Source: Leishmania donovani
Lineage: Eukaryota > Euglenozoa > Kinetoplastea > Trypanosomatida > Trypanosomatidae
DNA length: 64,000 bases
Reading direction: 5' to 3'
Assembly: GCF_000227135.1 (NCBI RefSeq)
Contig: NC_018234.1
Coordinates: forward strand, 165,278 to 229,277
In this document: one piece after another, positions 60,701 through 64,000 of the stretch
Layout of the letters: each line of letters opens with the position of its first letter
How positions within the stretch are numbered: position 1 is the first letter of the stretch
The notes under the pieces: model-generated
Databases searched by the model: none
What the model was told of the DNA's origin: nothing
What the model saw: the letters and a program-made list of their open reading frames with translations, nothing else
Position numbers and translations under genes: made by a program

Positions 60701-63286
60701 AACCACAGGCCCCCTCCAAATAATACGATGCGCGTCCGCGGACCGACCCTCGCGAAGCTGACGATGCTCCAAAATGCGGCGCAGGCGTCGATGCCGCTTC
60801 CAACGCTCCCGCGTTTCACCTCGCCTGCCGCCCTCACTGCCTTACAGAATGCGGTGGAGAACTTGCTTTGCTGTGCTCGTCTGGCGCATCATGAGATGGT
60901 GGTGAGTCATGTAGTGTCCACCATACGTGAGCGCATGCGCTGCGAGGGGAACAAACTCGGCTGCTTCGTCGACGATCCAGCCCCGCTGGCGCAGCTGCAT
61001 GACCTGCTGTCTGAATGGATTGTGCGGCGCTACGAGGCGCTCGTTGCCAACCTCAGCAGGTCAACCGCTGAGGAGGTGCAGAGCCCTACCAACGACAGGG
61101 CTGCTGCGGCCGAGAGCACTGCGAAGGCTGGAGGCGCGTCCTCGAAGGCGTCCTTGAACGGCGACCTGACCCTTCCGCTTGCATCACAGTCCATGCTGCA
61201 GCGCGACGCGGTGGAGAGAAACGCCCTCCCGTACGGCCTGAAAGCCTACTACTATTTGCGCCGCCGGCAACTGGGGTGGCAGCTTCTTCTGGAGCGGCAC
61301 TTTCAAGCGACACGGCAAACGTCACAAGAGCCCACGCCCGTCAGCTCTCACGCCAGCGTCGAGCGCTTTACCCATGCTGTGCTCTCCATTATGACTGCAA
61401 ACTCGAAGACGGGTGACGCACTGCCGTCTCGCGGTTCTGCCAGCCGTGACAGCAGCTTGGCGGATCTCCAAGTGCTGAGTGCCGCTGAGCTACCACTTCA
61501 CCTCGAGCGATCGAGTCAGCGTTCGGCGCAGCGGAGTCTGGTGGAGCGCGCGGTGAAGCAGTGGCGCACTGGACTGTTTGCGATGGCCCGGCAGTTCGCC
61601 TTTTTCTTCATGTCTTGCCACCAACGCAACGACACACTTCCAGTGGTGGAGCAACAGGCGCAGTGGACCATGCTGCGTGCCTTGATCGGGATGCCAGAGC
61701 ACGGCGACGAGGTTTCTTGTTTCTGGGGGCAGAACAGCGATGCCTACTCCGCCGGAGAAACGTGGCAGACGCTTATCCTTGATGCGCGCTACCTTGATCA
61801 CTTCCGGCTGGAGGTCGCCATGTTCCCCTCTGATTTGATGGAGCTGTGCGGCGAGGCGGCGGCGGCGAGACGGCTGCGGCGCATGCAGCTGGACAGCCTT
61901 TTGCATCTGTGCTTTCCTACTAGCGGCAGCAGCACCTACAAATCGAGCAAAGCGGCATGCAAGACGCTCGATATTCCAAGCACCGCCCCGGCCATCGCGG
62001 CGGCGGAGGATCTAGGGCGGCCCGTGCACACGCGAGATGAGCCGGCCAGCGTCTTGGCTTCTCCTGTTGTCCCCGAAGAGGCCGAATCGAGGTGTGGGGA
62101 GTCACTGCTTCATTTGCCGGCGGCGTCCTCATCATCGCATCGGGCTGTGGTGGCGGACATACTGCAGTCTTTTTCCATGGGCCTGGCACGCCACGCATCA
62201 GTCACCGTCGGCGAGCCGTACACGCAGGTGTGGTTGCCATCTCTGCGCCACCCTATGCTCGATCTCGAGTTTCTCACAACGATTGTGCGGCGCCCTGCGT
62301 CGTCGCCCAGCGATTCCGCCACAGAGGCACGAGCGGCGCACGCCACGTCGCGCGACGATAAACCCTTCTCTGATGGCATGTGGGAGGAAGGCCAGCAAGA
62401 CGGTCACTATCGTTTGGCAGGCGAGAGGGATCACAACGCTGCTGCTAGTCGGCTCATTTTGGTGGTGACGCAGCGGCGCTATCTGCTTCCGTCCGACGTT
62501 ATACTTACGGGTGCTCGACTGTCTCTGGCGCTCGTGAGGCAGCTGGCCGCGCAGACGCAGTGGCCGGTGGGTCGAGATGGCGACGAGACTACCGCAGGAC
62601 TGACGGCGGCGGTGGTGGTGGTTCGGAGAGTGCTGGTTCGACCACGCGCCCAGATCGTGGAAGGATGTTCGGAGAGGGCGGAAACGCCTGCTCGAACACC
62701 TACCTACGAGGTAGGGATGTGGATGTGGCCGACAAATTCATCGTGGGACACAACCCATAGCAGCTCGCAGCTGCGATGGTACGCCGTCACGTGCTCACGC
62801 CTACCGGCCGACGCGCTCCTGTGGGACGCCACGATCGTGTGCCGCCCTACTGCGGCATCGGCTGCTCACTCCTCGTCCACAGCGTCAGAGTCGCCGCGAC
62901 GCCGAGAGGATGCTTCAGACAACACGTTCGTCACGGAGATAGAGGAGCCGGCAAAGACAGCCACACCGAAGCAGGTGGACCTCGACGCACCTCGTTCATG
63001 GAGCGTTACTGAGGTGCCGGTCCCTGTACGGTGGCATCCTCTCTCAGGCGACTCGAGCAGGGGTGTCAAAGGAAAAGGTGCTATCATGTTAGAGCTCTAC
63101 CTCTGCGTCGAGTATGAGCCACTGGCGATACACAACTATGGTTTCGGGTCCGATACCTCGAACAGCTCCCCATCGTCGTCGTCGATGACTACCGCCACCG
63201 GTGCCTGTGCTTCCTGTGCCACTCGAGGGGCCTGGGACACACTGCAACTTCACGAGACTCTGGACGCCTACGTTTGGATAGAATGA
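48737..63286 (+). CDS. Dynein heavy chain with degenerate AAA1 (non-motor, DNHD1-like?)
   Basis: 4849 residues from MESSKNHEKVGG. A long tail and linker fill the first 1300 residues. AAA1 aligns gaplessly with motor dyneins, but Walker A is SDDVAAEGE (1349-1357; K replaced by E1355). Walker B, normally CFDEFNRI, is CVMNCEAV (D and E replaced by M1401 and N1402). AAA2 keeps GPPFAGKT (1639-1646) and VVVMEDVDS. AAA3 keeps GPVAGKST (1993-2000) and CIDDLH (D2057). AAA4 has lost its P-loop (GENAFGLRR, 2514-2522). A stalk is clear: coiled coil about 2797-2880, a microtubule-binding-domain-like region about 2888-2995, and return coiled coil about 3003-3068. AAA5/6-like and a divergent C-terminal domain follow, ending DAYVWIE. 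Loss of AAA1 ATPase implies it cannot power stepping. The closest concept I know is vertebrate DNHD1, a sperm-flagellum dynein relative. Orthology is inferred. Confidence 0.9.
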   Translation: MESSKNHEKVGGRLEKVLRYYWDGVPVPLMCNEGKQRSQTFVCRRLAFAPDYHGETMELPLLQTQKSQLFRALCEDVDSPQSVSCRIGSHYSPHVGLFRFDEGKRLHGASSQDSESVVRVPIECCEKSDEGTNGVSMLHRRIRTAKMVSLYKPLIKEYSPLSRHSLRNILILASRGCTSISKEVVAREICDVNEAYAEAVSEGIFYYMCLNHLFRRILAPLQLATEPEPTIRSITYASAQEIPLSREHFKAAKEQLKSQLLWNPLTGNYFRGLMSIWEEKFSRLRFFSIDVTVACIDVVAFLKQVSKTMSSAVSRIRVEFYGCVEALFFSHFKTAREVLLLTEREYEDSVFKKVFVATEVFLVNRIRSLFFDALDSLVRFFDCDGLANEVRISPRARRLPSLRVELVVGESFQPRAPSFSLLLFGIADFFTEVEKSINGLPRLACAIFREPRLGDKKLTIVSHVEMASYRASIAGVLESASVLINKILSSYSKFCKIPVHNLAIAKTGTPAEVVELVVLARRNLTDIRHVSHDVLFYGRLEISCRPLRLELTQKWESYLSAFVSAFQSTIVSIVDEAKAKSRAILDMLQATPSTVQELEQHLRNTKAAIALADYLCDTSHKQIADRVSCIENLFIPVNEHACRSVFEFKKLPGELRGQADKSGDIRAKCTPLLRRELENLRSTIRDYYRTLSTGVKELYHMFDLDTCDIAAQTCAELRKLVARVEKTQKSMEHEMTVLGLPSEDSFDDYLPLMTHFEIIEQFWITVFESTKLRELYRTPVSSVNASAFVERAREWRRLIHSSIRNLRAYPALVHLGREQELALAKFEELELFLELITTPGLRKSHWRDIAKLISAQLRDDVMLVTNMTVTVKRLLDAGLLDHIVPLAQIVSQARCDYEVENELEEMRSYAKRTHLVLENTAAENDLNALLLQEPQREMVYRIEEYVLKCRAMRRRPNLGPSVLKSLDEWVDACEKSRGVLLAWDQVKGRWVKLRACLSSLRSAVAEGICSAEEARIITKSLTMASDAFKELCAILRKPQFSLYTAMMQDTIQDFLLTIKSEVDDAAEVLLGMTERRRALFPRFRFLPDSELTGFQSVQSAHSFAHLFQYLYPRITDVEVIDGVVTAVVAADGARLPLSSPLALTKDTPDAWIQCFDRAVRASLVAAVKECVAAYYRCNLESWLRQWCGQVTVLALRILHTEGLRRALQLAGQNGLIAYITKVSDLCSAISKLAQGGYDKGAKGGQPRSYEAVVAAALAYEEFALREVQLAVEWHVSSVTELESTRVVQTFLTPAEDGICVRMMGVLFDYGLEFLGHANAPMMSAAQWVQMAPVLVDMELSRSVSLVRASDDVAAEGEVLEAAAMLLGRFFFRVEATEHVPTETLQRLLRGCVEVGALACVMNCEAVPRAVLEEAVLPIATASVEQRRSSVWQLPYGGRDDMVSVSVHPLFRLAFSAAAPVALPRSLDLICREVRVAPFDVQEALHDYLTRTGVVPGGPLSAEEAEFAKLYRQLQELHPTVFTARQLRVVLREAFASADTRDGRGSKLIGSSQQRVVPRLLTALGSVFTAFFFSTDGEAVQRSLETQIKAKLLLPSCNGVAPQGWYDPPAQRTTQSAAADALLERFTSWMNVHRRVLLVGPPFAGKTRLWRTWAGSQSPLIVSLPLISAADFYGTSTEPSFLSLITSQMTAARHRSKAPVVVMEDVDSASSFALFLGSWPDRARVLEGELHNSNSVITSPLVRVIGTAQGLHHVTPGTLNRFAMMALAGPSSWHEGISHALGSMPDAEWVARVLEKLLPPLVERASRASPELVGRAKELTNMYAMAQRAAALCSRWYAYALTLHTHRGALELQEDEDEVPLRLFAVRCAVMAATWSVGLSLPMEDRDVLKLLLLGAGTDVMKALADCELSGEIFPVLLKDSVSPLEQVVLPRGWISFEEAATRTDLPLSWSADSHTDPHLCAWSQVFLTPSRAAILRATECLINCGQHVLFHAGPVAGKSTLLHTMKANEVDWVVQVYNASGGMQPIHIQQRMASELVPRSDGCHSPTLGRRLVVCIDDLHLAPVVARNGDDDPHTAAMTLGGYLMRFCDKFRAISTPRTGTMPLANVVFCGSSLFQAGSGSQCSTGALSGCVDVRLPGFDSDEIACGVHLLCNLASSRKRTKEFLQGCATFLGLVHGAYTHLRLRVAALASCPAVAVTRPAFTPAPSISAVVSSTPLNDTNVDASASQQGSIPSFYAEHLRDALQAAEVVRLHLISNASDVQVATRVFLDVTAFYEAQLRAPPSPKVTQCSESLPLSPPPPMAAVGLGANDASHALHGSAVEAAESTMRECIRGSVNFTDLVRQLPNLPEPDAIAAEDESFVADCIAEFASALQDEREEDLSTLEERRGPGGGASIKGVPTRGETRHTSVFVSYPDFLRKAAVRSGGAHKGMLVRRSSSVAALSGNSSLRGSFAITPGCSSGLSMAAAVYQQQKLHPSTHIVTTPTYQTTWLTTRLVFLQDTLSAPHAQVVFLGENAFGLRRLFRLWCANTHVPFMWFRMHPSASPAEANATFRHDLRSAITFVCMNSIHAVIYLPPELLRMPEVLLIVDPLVRSGDVSGLFSDEERSSLMRGFRVTHPRSLKPFTLVDDSELRDRLRSSFNFVFHLRDAAEVKRMAAAYPFLRQQKTSVLRLYTEELRSSLVQELVLSVLRSSGGADVDGIPTLDSEDTEEGEDEGVKEGDRDGGDRPVSLSQRAVCRALCAIFAHVSERHPTSLMQLIEFASLYRDLSSAARVEVLESARTGTVIMDRGDEAVQMVRTVSQRTRAIAEGLAAEQLRIALLSERLRDEENQLTTQSLEAQAFGDKLQEKREALVWQRATLADALKKAEERLEKAARQLRKAKVNNMRALAVSRVPEKGALLIRCLYAVLGEDLPKHNDNPHELWSTAMKRVCTKEFTMTLTGIAPDEDRTALKTYLLLRQELDAVRYAPAQPYAQLLADFVVAWVDCGKFRAEDYATGVQDIGKSEDDLKKDEELYATRLKGVQSALGTVACIKAEIDAAQRSTEALQGEQRQLAGIEDRLMKYTGLVDRFSRFLAAPADVAERTKFARCAAADTFLVSAFYSLLAMHDKAKDTYVSLQQLLVETVHPRLHSTAPQEAFAYMLYQTHAPRTRALMLPGSENFAWEYRALFMALFKRVASRWTLIGAATPLIEQEVCKYLSLSCTGCVVMSMTEPSAKERLIAAMRAGEGVLLRDVHDPESLDFIRYLNPLYCKLKVHWNAELGPRRASTTIATAQSPQPSTMPSAPRPADEEDATARSVSLLLEGREVRVHLSFYMVCTSSLAVPVETNAVCDAVNVYNLCTPMPQRLYYECLLRDAVCTTSVSTKMCNMREEIATQQQVYFRVLQDFVQAHDAAAKLLAADIGDIRDGLCGDKLVADADRALVDVDMYEGQLSQTVYYVQSWQKAVQEGWGPVLPAVEAVASFAELIEAERLQRPWSASALDRCLMDIVRFPPVFTRHFAPQSFSDLPAPLKRYYAAVNYVQRVVEQLAAGWPVSVRGIFSLLLLASAMAAAPVVFAAKTDARVLTAEQTRVLQVLLRKGLGCVSPSTGKDQKDASISSLFSLLSSVGSTEEELRRGMLELYTTSEDALLHHVARRGSAVPGEEKDLSNDPEADVDENQFYVAHFFSSMAELQVEQANHYAASLYGTFMESVTRLEGAAGEPKPPAMPLAADGRTGKRWMRTSMDMPSQRIADETQEPGMSSSRSDGGKDSAKEAELRDFISVGMQMERAAMAQQPLCLITDSALTSSLSWLRHEAVEAKLDFVWQELTLCRATTAFYSATTVSPPKSGAQGVTFATATQTLISLTKQFRFSGKGRGVCLALVVDADVKQGVSEKDARIFREELQWLLSLYTNTFRPSGGGKVGAAVHLAVICSPATERVLWGGAAAGHVTLCCYIPLSTITPQQRLVQLLQPSRRYFTDSGVVQACETILQNVAAEMAHRSSINANHRPPPNNTMRVRGPTLAKLTMLQNAAQASMPLPTLPRFTSPAALTALQNAVENLLCCARLAHHEMVVSHVVSTIRERMRCEGNKLGCFVDDPAPLAQLHDLLSEWIVRRYEALVANLSRSTAEEVQSPTNDRAAAAESTAKAGGASSKASLNGDLTLPLASQSMLQRDAVERNALPYGLKAYYYLRRRQLGWQLLLERHFQATRQTSQEPTPVSSHASVERFTHAVLSIMTANSKTGDALPSRGSASRDSSLADLQVLSAAELPLHLERSSQRSAQRSLVERAVKQWRTGLFAMARQFAFFFMSCHQRNDTLPVVEQQAQWTMLRALIGMPEHGDEVSCFWGQNSDAYSAGETWQTLILDARYLDHFRLEVAMFPSDLMELCGEAAAARRLRRMQLDSLLHLCFPTSGSSTYKSSKAACKTLDIPSTAPAIAAAEDLGRPVHTRDEPASVLASPVVPEEAESRCGESLLHLPAASSSSHRAVVADILQSFSMGLARHASVTVGEPYTQVWLPSLRHPMLDLEFLTTIVRRPASSPSDSATEARAAHATSRDDKPFSDGMWEEGQQDGHYRLAGERDHNAAASRLILVVTQRRYLLPSDVILTGARLSLALVRQLAAQTQWPVGRDGDETTAGLTAAVVVVRRVLVRPRAQIVEGCSERAETPARTPTYEVGMWMWPTNSSWDTTHSSSQLRWYAVTCSRLPADALLWDATIVCRPTAASAAHSSSTASESPRRREDASDNTFVTEIEEPAKTATPKQVDLDAPRSWSVTEVPVPVRWHPLSGDSSRGVKGKGAIMLELYLCVEYEPLAIHNYGFGSDTSNSSPSSSSMTTATGACASCATRGAWDTLQLHETLDAYVWIE

Positions 63287-63430
63287 GCCGGCGTTCTCGC
63301 GGCACACACGTCGTGCACGCGTGGAGCAACGCCGGTGAAATCCGTGCGCCCGCCCATCGTTTCTTTGCCTGTCTATTTCTCTCCTGCTAACTGTCGTGAC
63401 CTCTGATGTACATAGGTGGCAAATTTTGTG

Positions 63431-63461
<31 letters not shown>

Positions 63462-63953
63462 CAACACAGGTGTGACAGCAGAGGGAGGATCCGATGAGCT
63501 GGTGGTGAGCACGACTTAGCCACCGCGTAGTGAAACAAGAGTCTTCTCCTCCACTAGGTGGGCCATCGTTTTCTCCTCCTCGCCTTGCGTGCGTTCCGTG
63601 CGCTTGCTGAGGGTGTTCTCTTGCAGCTGTGCTCGCCCGGCTCCAGGGGTCAAATAGACGGCCCCACAAAGGGAACCCTCTTGCCTTCTGCATGCCCCCT
63701 TCGCTAAGGTTTTCAGGGACCGCGCACACTTGCGTTCGTGACTTTGTGCCTGCCAGACACACCTCTGAACCAGATCCTCTTTCTCGTCCCGTTTGCTTCC
63801 TCCCCTTTACGCTATTCCCCCATCAACCCATACACCCCTCCCCCTGAACACGTGTGTTTACATGTGTATTCGAACTTCACGCTTCCGGCCACTCACTCCG
63901 CCACCAACAAAACACACACACAAAAACACACACAATACGCACGCGTACAACAC
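63287..63953 (+). other. Spacer after the dynein gene
   Basis: 0.67 kb of 3' UTR and splice region with no supported gene. It has a C10A10 junction near 63431-63450 and a long pyrimidine tract at about 63776-63845. No AG occurs between that tract and the ATG at 63954. Confidence 0.6.
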
Positions 63954-64000
63954 ATGGAAGCGAAGGATACGTACGAGTGTGCGCACTGTCGCTTTCCGCT
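63954..64000 (+). CDS. Possible start of next gene (CxxC N-terminus), cut by window edge
   Basis: An ATG at 63954 opens a frame reading MEAKDTYECAHCRFP to the right edge. The CAHC pair suggests the start of a zinc-binding domain. The strand and order fit the plus-strand cluster. Against it, no AG separates the upstream pyrimidine tract from this ATG, so the mRNA may begin further downstream (the first AG is at 63959-63960). Confidence 0.45.
   Translation, partial: MEAKDTYECAHCRFP

Overview
The window looks like nuclear DNA of a trypanosomatid close to Leishmania. It is GC-rich and all but one of its genes appear intron-free. The genes lie in two long one-strand clusters separated by kilobase spacers of (CA)n/(GT)n, polypyrimidine tracts and poly-purine DNA. 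AG sites behind pyrimidine tracts sit upstream of most start codons, as expected for trans-splicing. The left cluster (helicase, Nudix protein, GPHR, LRR protein, paraflagellar-rod-family protein, LRR protein, EMC8/9, giant ubiquitin ligase) matches, from memory, the conserved block on L. major chromosome 7 around LmjF.07.0280-0340 and T. brucei Tb927.8.15xx. That synteny is recalled and was not searched.

Layout. Bases 1-42212 are all minus strand, transcribed right to left. In transcription order: the last exon of a DEAD-box helicase (41863-42212), a CoA-type Nudix protein with a membrane segment (38232-40577), a Golgi pH regulator/GPR89-family channel (34606-37113), a 1153-aa LRR protein (30267-33728), a paraflagellar-rod-family coiled-coil protein (26336-28765), an LRRC51-like LRR protein (22531-25077), ER membrane complex subunit 8/9 (20306-21070), and an enormous HUWE1/TOM1-type ubiquitin ligase. 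The ligase frame is open from its ATG at 17023 to the left edge (at least 5674 residues, no stop in the window), so its expected HECT domain is off the window.

Bases 42213-47983 are a divergent strand-switch region holding a 99-base N gap (45649-45747). DNA left of the gap is GC-rich with dinucleotide repeats. DNA right of it is much more AT-rich and may carry a decayed retroelement. The first part of the helicase gene is not visible anywhere.

Bases 47984-64000 are plus strand: a small two-membrane-segment protein, a 4849-aa dynein heavy chain, and the first 15 codons of a possible next gene at the right edge. The dynein is the most unusual object here. It aligns without gaps to AAA1 of motor dyneins but has lost the Walker A lysine and both Walker B acidic residues. 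AAA4 is also degenerate, while the AAA2 and AAA3 P-loops are intact. It is probably a non-motor, DNHD1-like dynein relative. Together with the paraflagellar rod and LRRC51-like proteins it gives the window a flagellar theme. The rest is housekeeping (protein quality control, ER insertion, Golgi ion balance, RNA helicase).
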